Positions 40,502-49,249 of a DNA stretch of 64,000 bases are shown here, in pieces (positions within the stretch are counted from its first letter, which is position 1; each line of letters begins with the position of its first letter). Both the position numbers and the translations under genes were made by a program. Under the pieces are notes generated by a model. That model saw only the letters and a list, made by a program, of their open reading frames with translations, did no database searches and was not told the origin of the DNA. The stretch is taken from assembly GCA_964575185.1 (NCBI GenBank), contig CAZNPW010000001.1:1-64000 (forward strand), read 5' to 3'. Source of the stretch: CAZNPW01 sp964575185. Lineage in GTDB: Bacteria > Pseudomonadota > Alphaproteobacteria > Rhodobacterales > Rhodobacteraceae.

Positions 40502-41401
40502 TTACGGCTTCGCCGGGCCGGCATCCTCCAGCGCCTTCGCGACCTCGGCGGCGAAGTCTTCCTTTTCCTTCTCGATCCCCTCGCCCACCGCCATGCGGAC
40601 GAAGCCCGTGACCTCCACGCCCGCCTCGCGCGCGGCCTGGCCCACGGTGATGTCGCTGTTCATCGCGAACTTCTGGCCCAAGAGCGTGACCTCTTCGTAG
40701 AACCTGGCCATGCGGCCGACGATCATCTTCTCGATCACCGCCTCGGGCTTGCCCGACTCGCGCGCCTGGTCCGACAGCACCTTCTTCTCGCGCTCGATCA
40801 CCGCGGGGTCGAGGTCCTTCTCGCTCAGCGAGGCGGGCGCAAAGGCCGCGATGTGCATCGCGATCTGCCTGGCGATGCCCGCCTTGTCCTGCCCCTTCAC
40901 GCCCACGAGCACGCCGATCCGGCCCAGGCCGTCGGCGGCGGCGTTGTGGACATAGGCCGCCACGCTGTCGCCCTGGACCTTGGCCATGCGGCGCAGCGTC
41001 ATGTTCTCGCCGATCGTGGCGATGGCGGCGGTGACCGCACCTTCGACCGTATTGCCGTCGTAGGATGCGGCTTTCAGCGCATCCACGTCGACCGCGTCCA
41101 GCGCGGCCTCGGTGATCCCGCGCACCAGGCTCTGGAAATCGCCGTTCTTGGCCACGAAGTCGGTCTCGGAGTTCACCTCGACCGCGACGCCCACCCCGCC
41201 CCGGACGGCCACGCCGACCAGCCCCTCGGCGGCGACGCGACCGGCCTTCTTGGCCGCCTTGGCCAGGCCCTTGGTGCGCAGCCAGTCGACCGCGGCCTCC
41301 ATGTCGCCGGCCGTCTCGGTCAGCGCCTTCTTGGCATCCATCATCCCCGCGCCCGTCGAATCGCGCAGTTCCTTCACCATCTGGGCGGTGATCGTGGTCA
41401 T
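40502..41401 (-). CDS. tsf: Elongation factor Ts
   Basis: A 299-residue EF-Ts, the nucleotide exchange factor for EF-Tu. Seen: the N-terminal MVKELRDSTGAGMMDAKKAL, the contact region VEVNSETDFVAKN, and the second coiled-coil region with EREKKVLSDQARESGKPE and KMIVGRMARFYEEVTLLGQ. It lies downstream of rpsB on the same strand with 74 bases between, the standard rpsB-tsf order. Confidence 0.97.
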   Translation of the reverse strand: MTTITAQMVKELRDSTGAGMMDAKKALTETAGDMEAAVDWLRTKGLAKAAKKAGRVAAEGLVGVAVRGGVGVAVEVNSETDFVAKNGDFQSLVRGITEAALDAVDVDALKAASYDGNTVEGAVTAAIATIGENMTLRRMAKVQGDSVAAYVHNAAADGLGRIGVLVGVKGQDKAGIARQIAMHIAAFAPASLSEKDLDPAVIEREKKVLSDQARESGKPEAVIEKMIVGRMARFYEEVTLLGQKFAMNSDITVGQAAREAGVEVTGFVRMAVGEGIEKEKEDFAAEVAKALEDAGPAKP

Positions 41402-41475
41402 CGCTGTCTCCTGGAAATCTGCCATGCGCGGCGGATGGCACCGCCGCGCGAAGGTGTCGTGACGGGGCGCGCCGC

Positions 41476-42234
41476 TCAGGCGTCGGCCGTCGCGTTCTCG
41501 TCCGGTGCGGTGTCGAGCGCGCCGAGGTCCACCCCGGCGGCGCCGAGCTGCGCGCTCATCCCGTCGAGCGCGGCGCGGGCCACGAGGTCGCAGTACATCG
41601 CCACCGCGCGCGCCGCGTCGTCGTTGCCGGGAATGACGTGCGTGATGCCTTTGGGCGAGCAGTTGGTGTCGACCACCGCCACGATCGGGATGCCGAGCTT
41701 GTTGGCCTCGAGCACCGCGAGGTCCTCCTTGCCCACGTCGATCACGAACAGCAGGTCCGGCACGCCGCCCATCTCGCGGATGCCGCCGAGCGAGGCCTGC
41801 AGCTTGCCCTGCTCGCGCTCGATGTTCAGCCGTTCCTTCTTGGTCAGCCCCTCGGCCCCGTCGGCCATCAGCTGGTCGATCTGCTTCAGCCGGTTGATCG
41901 ACTGGCTGACCGTCTTCCAGTTGGTCAGCGTGCCGCCGAGCCAGCGGTGGTTCATGTAATACTGCGCGCATTTCTCGGCGGCCTCGGCCACCGCCTTCTG
42001 CGCCTGCCGCTTGGTGCCGACGAACAGGATGCGCCCGCCCCTGGCGACCGTGTCGCGGACGACCTTCAGCGCCTGGTCCAGCAGCGGGACGGTCTGCGTC
42101 AGGTCGATGATGTGGATGCCGTTTCGTTCGCCGTAGATGAACTCGCCCATGCGGGGGTTCCAGCGTTGCGTCTGGTGGCCGTAGTGCACGCCAGCTTCGA
42201 GAAGCTGACGCATGGTGAAGTCGGGCAGCGCCAT
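41476..42234 (-). CDS. rpsB: 30S ribosomal protein S2
   Basis: A 252-residue S2 protein: MRQLLEAGVHYGHQTQRWNP, IHIIDLTQT, FVGTKRQAQKAVAEAA, HRWLGGTLTNW, GGVPDLLFVIDVGKE and PIVAVVDTNCSP. A short acidic extension follows the conserved end. ATG at 42234 fits the conserved N-terminus; the longer open frame upstream is leader sequence. That leader (42235-42360) may hold the autoregulatory S2 site, but I see no structure I can name with confidence. Confidence 0.97.
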   Translation of the reverse strand: MALPDFTMRQLLEAGVHYGHQTQRWNPRMGEFIYGERNGIHIIDLTQTVPLLDQALKVVRDTVARGGRILFVGTKRQAQKAVAEAAEKCAQYYMNHRWLGGTLTNWKTVSQSINRLKQIDQLMADGAEGLTKKERLNIEREQGKLQASLGGIREMGGVPDLLFVIDVGKEDLAVLEANKLGIPIVAVVDTNCSPKGITHVIPGNDDAARAVAMYCDLVARAALDGMSAQLGAAGVDLGALDTAPDENATADA

Positions 42235-42396
42235 GCCTGGTATCCTTTCCGGTTTCGCGCCTCGGCCCGGGGTTTCACCCCTGATCGGGGCAACCGGTGG
42301 ACCTGCGGGGGTGTCTCGCCCGCAGGCCCGTCCCGGACCTGTGAAGTGGCGCGGCGTTACCCTGCCCCGCGCGCAAGCGCAAGGCCAAACTCTGCC

Positions 42397-42453
42397 CCCT
42401 CTTTCCGGCTCAAATACTCCACGGGGGGTGCGGGGGGTGTGAAACCCCCCGCC
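42397..42453 (-). repeat. 3' intergenic element with GGAGTATTTG motif (copy 1)
   Basis: On the minus strand, just after the DUF2189 gene stop: a GGGGGG...CCCCCC hairpin followed by GGAGTATTTGAGCCGGAAAG. The same hairpin plus near-identical 20-base tag follows iolE at 59018-59075. I recall this kind of GGAGTATTTG element as frequent after genes in Rhodobacteraceae. It may be a processing or termination signal. Confidence 0.65.
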
Positions 42454-42463
42454 AACCTCTGCG

Positions 42464-43318
42464 TCAGCGCACCGCCGCGCGGTAGAGGTGCCAGCTCGCA
42501 TGGCCGAGCAGCGGCATGACGATCACGAGCCCCAGCATGAAGGGGATGAACCCCAGCGCCAGCAGCCCCGCGACGATCAGCCCCCAGGTCGCGACCACCC
42601 GCGGGTTCGCCCGCGCGACGGCGATCGAGGTGCCGATGGCCTGCGCCAGCCCCACGTTGCGGTCCAGCAGCAGCGGGAAGCTCACCACGCTCATCGCCAG
42701 GACCAGCACGGCGAAGAGGAAGCCCACCCCGCAGCCCACGACCAGCAGCGCCCAGCCGGCGCCGGAGCCGAGGACCGCCCCCGGCAGCGCCCAGAGGCCG
42801 CCCGCGGGCATCGCGCCCAGCGTCGCGCGCCAGATCACGTCGGCCGACACGATCCAGGCGAGGAACACCACGCCATGCAACAGCGCCAGCAGCATGATCG
42901 CGCCGAACCGCGGGCTCGCCGCCACGTCGAACAGCGCGGCCCACGAGGTCGGCTCGCCGCGCTCGCGCCGCCGCGACATCTCGTACAGGCCGACGGCCGC
43001 CACGGGGCCGGCCAGCGCGAAGCCCGCGATGGCGGGGAAGAGCAGGTGCAGGTAATCCCCCTGCAGCGCCAGCGCCGCCATGGTGATCCCGAGGATCGGA
43101 TACAGAAGGCAGACGAAGATCACGTCGCTGCGGAAGAACTCCATGTCCGCCAGCCCCTTGCGCAAGGCCTGGCGCAGGTCGGCGGTGGTCAGGCGCTGCA
43201 CGGCGGGCGGGACGGCCTCGCGCAGGCGGGCGTCCTCGCCGACCTCGCGCAGGTAGCCGAAGCCGGAGCCTACCGCCTGCGCTGCCCAGGACAGCGGGTT
43301 TCCGATGGTGTCAGACAT
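42464..43318 (-). CDS. DUF2189 family membrane protein
   Basis: A 284-residue membrane protein with about six hydrophobic segments (VIFVCLLYPILGITMAALAL, LFPAIAGFALAGPVAAVGLY, MLLALLHGVVFLAWIVSAD, ALLVVGCGVGFLFAVLVLAM and VVATWGLIVAGLLALGFIP are visible). LADMEFFRSDVIF and LYEMSRRRERGE match DUF2189. Function unknown. ATG at 43318 was chosen as the start of the conserved part. It is transcribed away from psuK. Confidence 0.85.
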   Translation of the reverse strand: MSDTIGNPLSWAAQAVGSGFGYLREVGEDARLREAVPPAVQRLTTADLRQALRKGLADMEFFRSDVIFVCLLYPILGITMAALALQGDYLHLLFPAIAGFALAGPVAAVGLYEMSRRRERGEPTSWAALFDVAASPRFGAIMLLALLHGVVFLAWIVSADVIWRATLGAMPAGGLWALPGAVLGSGAGWALLVVGCGVGFLFAVLVLAMSVVSFPLLLDRNVGLAQAIGTSIAVARANPRVVATWGLIVAGLLALGFIPFMLGLVIVMPLLGHASWHLYRAAVR

Positions 43319-43488
43319 TCCAGTTCCTTCCGACAGCCCGGCTGTGGGGGTGAAGGACTGTTTCCGGCTCGGCCAGAGGCGCCCGGGCTGCGTCGCGCCC
43401 TGTCCGCGGCAAGGTAGCACGGATCGGCGCAAGTCCAGTTCACGAACTGCGGCTTGCGCCGGGGCGCGGCGCGCGGCAACAGGGGAGG

Positions 43489-44388
43489 ATGGAGATCCTC
43501 TGCATCGGGTCGGTCCTGTGGGACATCATCGGCCGCGCGCCGCGCCGGATGGCGCTGGGCGCCGACGTGCCGGGCCGCATCAGCCGACTGCCCGGCGGGG
43601 TCGCGATGAACATCGCGATGGCGCTGGCGCGGCTGGGGCTGCGGCCGGGCTTGCTGACCGCGATGGGCCGCGACGCGGAGGGCGACGAGCTTCTGTCGCG
43701 GGCGGCCGCGCTGGGGATGGACGTGGCCTGCGTCCACCGCAGCGACCGGCCGACCGACCGCTACATGGCGATCGAGGGCGCGAACGGCCTGATCGCCGCC
43801 ATCGCCGATGCCCATTCGCTCGAGGCCGCGGGGGCGGCGATCCTCGCCCCGCTGGCCGACGGGCGGATCGGGTCGGAGGCCGCGCCATGGGCGGGGCCGG
43901 TCGCGCTGGACGGCAACCTGACCGAGGCGCTGCTGACGACCATCGCCGCCAGCCCGCTGTTTTCGCAGGCCGATCTGCGCGTGGCCCCGGCGAGCCCCGG
44001 CAAGGCCGAACGGCTGCGGCCCTTCCTCGCGCATCCGCGTGCGACGCTGTATGTCAACCTCGAGGAGGCGAACCTGCTGTCCGGCCACCTTGCCCGCAGC
44101 GCGCCCGAGGCGGCGGCGCGGCTGCTCGCCGCCGGTGCGGCCGAGGTCTGCGTGACCCACGGGGCCGAAACCGGGGCCTGGGGCCGGCAGGGCGGCGGCA
44201 TCGTCACCGCGCGGCCGCCGGAGGTCGAGGCGCGGCGGGTCACCGGCGCGGGCGACACCTTCATGGCCGCGCATATCGTCCTGACGCGGGCGGGCGTCCC
44301 GCGCGAGACCGCCCTGCCCCGCGCGCTCGCCTGCGCCGCGGCCTATGTCGGCGGGCGCGACCCGGTGCCCTCGGACGTGGCGTGCTGA
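43489..44388 (+). CDS. psuK: PfkB-family kinase, pseudouridine kinase
   Basis: A 299-residue ribokinase-fold enzyme: N-terminal ILCIGSVLWDIIGRAP, PGGVAMNIAMALARLG, and the anion-hole motif RRVTGAGDTFMAAHIV near the C-terminus. The seven-base overlap with psuG gives the assignment: the pair phosphorylates pseudouridine and then splits the 5'-phosphate to uracil and ribose-5-phosphate. The kinase alone would be read only as PfkB-type. Confidence 0.88.
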   Translation: MEILCIGSVLWDIIGRAPRRMALGADVPGRISRLPGGVAMNIAMALARLGLRPGLLTAMGRDAEGDELLSRAAALGMDVACVHRSDRPTDRYMAIEGANGLIAAIADAHSLEAAGAAILAPLADGRIGSEAAPWAGPVALDGNLTEALLTTIAASPLFSQADLRVAPASPGKAERLRPFLAHPRATLYVNLEEANLLSGHLARSAPEAAARLLAAGAAEVCVTHGAETGAWGRQGGGIVTARPPEVEARRVTGAGDTFMAAHIVLTRAGVPRETALPRALACAAAYVGGRDPVPSDVAC

Positions 44389-45296
44389 CCTTCTCCCCCG
44401 AGGTCGCCGCCGCCCGCGCCGCAGGCCGCGCCATCGTCGCGCTGGAATCGACGATCATCACCCATGGCATGCCCTGGCCCCAGAACGTGGAAACCGCCCG
44501 CGCGGTGGAGGCGGAGGTGCGCAACGCCGGGGCCGTGCCCGCGACCGTCGCGGTCATGGCCGGGCGCATCCGCATCGGGCTGGCGGCGGCGGAGCTGGAG
44601 GCGCTGGGACGCGCGACGGGGGTGATGAAGCTGTCGCGCGCCGACCTTGCGGTCTGCCTCGCCACCGGGGCCACGGGGGCCACCACGGTCGCGGCGACGA
44701 TGATCTGCGCGCGCCTGGCCGGGATCGCGGTCTTCGCCACCGGCGGGATCGGCGGGGTGCACCGGGGGGCGGAGGCATCCTTCGACGTCTCGGCCGACCT
44801 GATGGAGCTGGCGCAGACGCCGGTGACGGTGGTGAGCGCCGGGGCGAAGGCCATCCTCGACCTGCCGAAGACGCTGGAAGTGCTTGAAACGCAAGGCGTT
44901 CCGGTCATCGCCTTCGGGCAGGACGCGCTGCCCGCCTTCTGGTCGCGCGACAGCGGGCTGCGCGCGCCGCTGCGGATGGACCGGGCCGAGGACATCGCCG
45001 CCGCGCACCGGATACGGGCAAGCCTCGGCCTGCCGGGGGGGCAACTGGTGGCCAATCCGATCCCGGTCGCGGACGAGATTCCGCGCGAGGTGATCGGCCC
45101 CGTGGTCGCGCAGGCGCTGGCCGAGGCGGCGGCGCAGGGGGTGGCGGCGAAGGCCGTGACGCCGTTCCTGCTGCAACGGATCTTCGCGCTGACCGGGGGG
45201 CGGTCGCTCGCGGCCAACATCGCGCTGGTCCTGAACAACGCGCGCCTCGCCGCGGCCATCGCGCGCGCGCTGGCGGACGGCGGCGGGCCCGCCTAA
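44382..45296 (+). CDS. psuG: Pseudouridine-5'-phosphate glycosidase
   Basis: A 304-residue PsuG (YeiN/IndA family). Seen: VALESTIITHGMPWPQNVE, MAGRIRIGLAAAELEAL, LSRADLAVCLATGATGATT, FATGGIGGVHRGAE, FDVSADLMEL, and VVSAGAKAILDLPKTLEVLE. It uses GTG as start, overlapping the end of psuK, so the two are coupled. It breaks the C-glycosidic bond of pseudouridine 5'-phosphate. Confidence 0.95.
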   Translation: MLTFSPEVAAARAAGRAIVALESTIITHGMPWPQNVETARAVEAEVRNAGAVPATVAVMAGRIRIGLAAAELEALGRATGVMKLSRADLAVCLATGATGATTVAATMICARLAGIAVFATGGIGGVHRGAEASFDVSADLMELAQTPVTVVSAGAKAILDLPKTLEVLETQGVPVIAFGQDALPAFWSRDSGLRAPLRMDRAEDIAAAHRIRASLGLPGGQLVANPIPVADEIPREVIGPVVAQALAEAAAQGVAAKAVTPFLLQRIFALTGGRSLAANIALVLNNARLAAAIARALADGGGPA

Positions 45297-45305
45297 GGTG
45301 CCGCG

Positions 45306-46004
45306 ATGACCGACGATCCCCATCGCCGCCGCCCGCTGCTGTCGGGCCTCAGGACCTCGTTCCTGACGGGACTGGTGGTGGTGCTGCCGATCGCGCTGAC
45401 GATCTGGCTGATCTGGGCCGTGGTCGGCTGGATCGACGCCTGGGTCCTGCCCGCCATTCCTGCGGCCTGGCACCCCGACGCGCTGATGCGGTGGTGGCTG
45501 GGCGAGGACTGGGGCTACAACATCCGCGGCCTGGGCGTCGTCATCTTCCTGGTGTTCACCACGCTGGTCGGCTGGTTCGCCAAGGGCTTCTTCGGCCGCG
45601 CGCTCTTGCACTGGACCGAAGTCCTGGTGGAGCGGATGCCGGTCGTGCGGTCGGTCTACAACGGGCTGAAGCAGATCGCGCAGACGGTGTTTTCGCAAGG
45701 CGAACAGAAGTTCGACCGCGCCTGCCTGATCGAATACCCCCGCAAGGACGTCTGGACCGTGGGCTTCGTGGCCGGCCGCGTGAAGGGCGAGGTCAAGGCC
45801 CGCCTGCCCTACCCGCCCGAGGACGAGGTGCTGACCGTCTTCGTCGCCACCACGCCGAACCCGACGAGCGGCTACCTGGTCTGGGTGCGCGCGGCGGACA
45901 TCATCATGCTGGACATGAGCCTGGAGGATGCGGCCAAGCTCATCATCTCGGCGGGGCTGGTGTATCCCAATCCGAAGGATCCGGCGGTGCCCGCCGCGCC
46001 GTGA
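45306..46004 (+). CDS. DUF502 family membrane protein
   Basis: A 232-residue protein with two N-terminal membrane helices (LTGLVVVLPIALTIWLIWAV and GLGVVIFLVFTTLVGWFA) and a soluble C-terminal part with VVRSVYNGLKQIAQTVF, VFVATTPNPTSGYLVWV and MSLEDAAKLIISAGLVYP, diagnostic of DUF502. Function unknown. It begins ten bases after psuG. Confidence 0.93.
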   Translation: MTDDPHRRRPLLSGLRTSFLTGLVVVLPIALTIWLIWAVVGWIDAWVLPAIPAAWHPDALMRWWLGEDWGYNIRGLGVVIFLVFTTLVGWFAKGFFGRALLHWTEVLVERMPVVRSVYNGLKQIAQTVFSQGEQKFDRACLIEYPRKDVWTVGFVAGRVKGEVKARLPYPPEDEVLTVFVATTPNPTSGYLVWVRAADIIMLDMSLEDAAKLIISAGLVYPNPKDPAVPAAP

Positions 46005-46117
46005 ACGTCGGCCCGCAAACCCTTGCGGGCGGGGCGTTTACCGTTTGCGGCCCCCTGCCGCAACGTGTCTTCCAGGTGTCTTCCGGGCGTCTTCCGCCGA
46101 CGCACGGCATCGCCGCG

Positions 46118-46693
46118 TCAACCGGGCTGCGCGTTGCGCGCTGCGAGCCGCCGCAGGTAGGTCCAGGTCGGCACGCGGGCCCCCCGGGCGACGCTGAAGG
46201 CCTCGGCGTCGCCGAGATACTGGAAGCCCGCGTTGGTCAGCACGCGGGCGGAGCCGGGGTTGTCCTGGAAGGCCTCGGCGAACAGCGTTCGGCTGTTCTG
46301 CGGGTTGGCGGCGACCAGCGCCTCGAGCGCCTCGGAGGCGATGCCGAGGTTCCAGAAGGCGGGGGCGACCCAGAAGGCGACCTCGGACTGGTCGCGGTCC
46401 ATCCGCTTCAGCGAGACGACGCCCAGCACCTCGGGCAGCCCGCCGGGGGTGCCGTCGATCACGCGGATCTCGTCGGCCGGGTTCGCGGCGATGGCGCGGG
46501 CGACATAGGCCTCGGCCGCGCCGGGCGGCAGGGGGTGGGGGATGCCCTGCGTCGCCTCGGCCACCCGGCGGTCGCCGGCGTAGAGCCGGAAGAGCCCGGT
46601 ATCGGACCGCCGCGCGGCCCGCAGGGTGACGCGGGCGGCCGCGATGGGGGGCAGCACCGGCGCGGGCGCGGCCGTCGTCGTCTGGGTCATCAT
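46118..46693 (-). CDS. GNAT family N-acetyltransferase (RimJ/RimL-like)
   Basis: A 191-residue acetyltransferase: RVTLRAARRSDTGLFRLYAG, EVLGVVSLKRMDRDQSEVAFWV, the acetyl-CoA region PAFWNLGIASEALEALV, and SARVLTNAGFQYLGD, typical of the RimJ/RimL type. Substrate unknown. ATG at 46693 is about ten bases from GAGGAGG; earlier ATGs at 46702 and 46714 are too close to or upstream of that site. Confidence 0.85.
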   Translation of the reverse strand: MMTQTTTAAPAPVLPPIAAARVTLRAARRSDTGLFRLYAGDRRVAEATQGIPHPLPPGAAEAYVARAIAANPADEIRVIDGTPGGLPEVLGVVSLKRMDRDQSEVAFWVAPAFWNLGIASEALEALVAANPQNSRTLFAEAFQDNPGSARVLTNAGFQYLGDAEAFSVARGARVPTWTYLRRLAARNAQPG

Positions 46694-46828
46694 TCTCGCC
46701 ATGCCTCCTCGCATGGGGGATACCGGCCTGCCGGGGCGATGTCATGGCCGCCCGAAACCCCGAAAAGATCACGGGGGGCCGGCGCTTTCCGCCGACCCCC
46801 CGCTTAGACGCGATGTGTAAAGGATCGG

Positions 46829-47098
46829 CTACTCGGCGGCGTCCTGCACGGGCTGCACCGAAATGAAGGTGCGGCCCTTGAGGCCTTTCTTGAAGGTCAC
46901 GCGGCCCTCGACGGTGGCGAAGATCGTGTGGTCGCGGCCCATGCCGACGCCATGGCCGGGAAACCACGTGGTGCCGCGCTGGCGGACGATGATGTTGCCG
47001 GGGATCGCGGCCTCGCCGCCGTAGAGCTTGACGCCGAGCCGCCGGCCGGCCGAATCGCGGCCGTTGCGTGTCGAGCCGCCTGCTTTCTTCTGTGCCAT
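46829..47098 (-). CDS. rpmA: 50S ribosomal protein L27
   Basis: An 89-residue L27: MAQKKAGGSTRNGRDSAGRR at the N-terminus, which reaches the peptidyl-transferase centre, then LGVKLYGGE, GNIIVRQRGTTWFPGHGVGM and DHTIFATVEG. Standard length. It follows rplU by six bases. Confidence 0.98.
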   Translation of the reverse strand: MAQKKAGGSTRNGRDSAGRRLGVKLYGGEAAIPGNIIVRQRGTTWFPGHGVGMGRDHTIFATVEGRVTFKKGLKGRTFISVQPVQDAAE

Positions 47099-47104
47099 GT
47101 GACG

Positions 47105-47590
47105 TTACTCCGCTTTCGCCCTGGGGGCGCGTTTCGCCTTGGGCACCTCGGCCACGGGAGCCGCCGCCACGGGAGCCGCCGCCGCGGGGGCGGACGCCGG
47201 TGCCGCGCCCGTCTGGTGCGCGCCGCGCCGCGCCTGCGCCGTGCCGGTCGCCGCCGCCACGCCGGTCGCATCCGCGCCGGTCGCGAGGATGTCGGTCACG
47301 CGCAGCAGCGTCAGGTGCTGGCGGTGGCCCTTGGTCCGCTGCGACGAGTGCTTGCGGCGGCGCTTGACGTAGTGGATCGTCTTTTCGCCCTTGATCTGGT
47401 CGATCACCTCGGCCTGCACGGCCGCGCCCGCGACGAGCGGGCTGCCGACCGTCACGGCCTCGGCCCCGATCATCAGGATGTCGTTGAACTGCACCTTGGC
47501 GCCGGCGATTGCGTCGAGCTTCTCGACGCGCAGCACGTCGCCGGGTTCGACCCGGTACTGCTTGCCGCCGGTCTTGAGGACCGCGAACAT
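47105..47590 (-). CDS. rplU: 50S ribosomal protein L21 with C-terminal extension
   Basis: A 161-residue protein. The first ~105 residues are L21: MFAVLKTGGKQYRVEPGDVL, VEKLDAIAGAKVQFNDILMI, and HYVKRRRKHSSQRTKGHRQH. The last ~55 residues are an alanine/proline tail ending in a basic KAKRAPRAKAE; I recall such tails on L21 of other alphaproteobacteria. It heads the rplU-rpmA operon; the ~190 bases upstream hold no gene and should contain the promoter and leader. Confidence 0.97.
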   Translation of the reverse strand: MFAVLKTGGKQYRVEPGDVLRVEKLDAIAGAKVQFNDILMIGAEAVTVGSPLVAGAAVQAEVIDQIKGEKTIHYVKRRRKHSSQRTKGHRQHLTLLRVTDILATGADATGVAAATGTAQARRGAHQTGAAPASAPAAAAPVAAAPVAEVPKAKRAPRAKAE

Positions 47591-47782
47591 CGGTCTGTTC
47601 CTTCCCGTTCGTCGCGTCCTGCGGCCCCGGAGCTTCCGGCGTTCGGGGGTGTGGCACCCGCCTTCGGACAGCGCGCCCCCGGTCGGGGGCGGTGTTGCAC
47701 ATGGCTGCCCGGCCGGAGCGCGGGGGCCCCGCCGGACGGGCGCGATATGACCCCGGGGGCGGGTGCCGTCAAGCGGATTCGG

Positions 47783-48634
47783 TCAGATGTCGCTGCCCTG
47801 CATCATCAGCGCCGCGGCCCGGCCGAGATCGCGCGAGATCGGCGTGAAGGCCGCGTCGAAGCCCGCGAACAGCGCGAGGTTCAGCTTCTGGCCCGCCTCG
47901 GAGTTCCAGAAGGCCACGTAAGCTTCGAGGTCGGCGTCGGCGAGCGGCGCATAGGCGAAGAGAAGGTAGGGGTAGACCCAGTCCTGCATGTCGGCGCGGA
48001 CCTGCGGCTCGCTGGCCCAGACCTGGGACAGCATCATGCCTTCGTCCATGTCGGGCAGCGCGCCGCCGTCGGCCATGCCCTGGTAGAAGGCGAGGTTGGC
48101 GTTGAGCGCCCCGGCCACGTTCTGTTCGATCAGGTCGCCCGACGCGACGATGTCGTCGATCAGCACCATGCGGGGGTCCATGTCGGCGCGGGCGCGGTCG
48201 GCCGCGAGCTTCGCCGCATCCTCGACCGCGGTGTCGAGAAGCGCGCGGCGGCCTTCGAGCTCCAGCGTCAGGATGCGCACGCCGCGGGGCGAGGCCATGA
48301 ACTCGGTCGCCTGGGCGGCGAGCGCGGGGGCGTCGGCCATCTCGGCGGCGAAGCGCGCGGTGAAGCGGTCCTGCATCGCGGCGGTGTCGTAGATCGCCGC
48401 GACCCTGGCGTCCCAGCGTGCGCCGGGGCCGCCGGGGAACATCGTCCCGGCCATCTCGGCGGCGGCGGCGAGGCCTTCGTCGCGCATGACGGCGAAGGTC
48501 TCGGGCAGCATCAGCGCGTCGACCAGCGCCGCGACCTCGGGGCCGGGGGCCGACTGCGCCCGGAGCGGCACGACGGTCAGGGAGGCGGCCAGGGGCGCGA
48601 GGCAGAGGGCGGTCAGGAACGGGCGCAGGGGCAT
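47783..48634 (-). CDS. DUF2059 family secreted protein
   Basis: A 283-residue protein with a signal peptide (residues 1-26, core LTALCLAPLAASLTVVPL, ending RAQ). The mature part is helical and contains ARFAAEMADAPALAAQATEF and LEAYVAFWNSEAGQKLNLAL, which matches the DUF2059 pattern. Function unknown, probably periplasmic. It is separated from rplU by about 190 bases and from tRNA-Ser by about 125. Confidence 0.8.
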   Translation of the reverse strand: MPLRPFLTALCLAPLAASLTVVPLRAQSAPGPEVAALVDALMLPETFAVMRDEGLAAAAEMAGTMFPGGPGARWDARVAAIYDTAAMQDRFTARFAAEMADAPALAAQATEFMASPRGVRILTLELEGRRALLDTAVEDAAKLAADRARADMDPRMVLIDDIVASGDLIEQNVAGALNANLAFYQGMADGGALPDMDEGMMLSQVWASEPQVRADMQDWVYPYLLFAYAPLADADLEAYVAFWNSEAGQKLNLALFAGFDAAFTPISRDLGRAAALMMQGSDI

Positions 48635-48759
48635 CGGGACCTCATGGGGGTTGCGTCCAAGCTAGGCGCGCGCCCCGCGCGTGCCAAGTCACGACGCCGT
48701 TTTCCCCTTGCGCCGCCGAGCGCCCCCGGCTATCCCGCCGCGCGACGACCCCCAAGCGC

Positions 48760-48849
<90 letters not shown>

Positions 48850-48908
48850 TATCCGACCATCCGTGTGCGCGGGGCGCACCCGCCCGGACCGGGCGGGTGC
48901 ATCGGGCG

Positions 48909-49148
48909 TCAGGCGACGGCGAGGCGGGCCGTCAGCGCGTCGGCCTCGGCCTCGACGTCGTCGCCGAAGCCCGCGATGCCGAAGCGGGCGGCCAGCGCCG
49001 CGGGCAGCTGGCGGCGGGCCGAGATGCGGGGGCGGGGCATCTCGGCGATGATCCGCTCGGCCCCGTGAAGCGCCAGGTATTCGGCGTGGTTGTCGAAGCT
49101 GCCGCGGCCGACGTAGACGGATAGATGTTGAAGTCGAAGGTCGGTCAC
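48909..49148 (-). CDS. Small conserved hypothetical protein
   Basis: About 79 residues from GTG 49148 (a frame extension to 49178 is possible). TDLRLQHLSVYVGRGSFDNH leads into a helical, basic segment with RISARRQLPAALAARFGIAG. I recognise no domain. Codon use is like its neighbours. It sits alone between tRNA-Ser and the coxM-type gene. Confidence 0.6.
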   Translation of the reverse strand: MTDLRLQHLSVYVGRGSFDNHAEYLALHGAERIIAEMPRPRISARRQLPAALAARFGIAGFGDDVEAEADALTARLAVA

Positions 49149-49249
49149 TCGTCCCGCAATCACACCGCATGATCCCATGATTCCCGTTCTGCGGCAACGG
49201 CTTGGCCGCCGTTGCGACGCTTTGGCCCGGGCCTTGCCGCGGGCGCGCC

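Noticed and set aside
42235..42360. Leader of rpsB, considered as a ribosomal-protein autoregulatory RNA.
   Set aside because: Short GC-rich stems can be drawn but none matches a structure I can name; it needs a covariance model to decide.
46740..46800. G/C-rich hairpin after rpmA, considered as a terminator for the rplU-rpmA operon.
   Set aside because: The stem is interrupted and has no clear T-run on the minus strand, so it was not listed.
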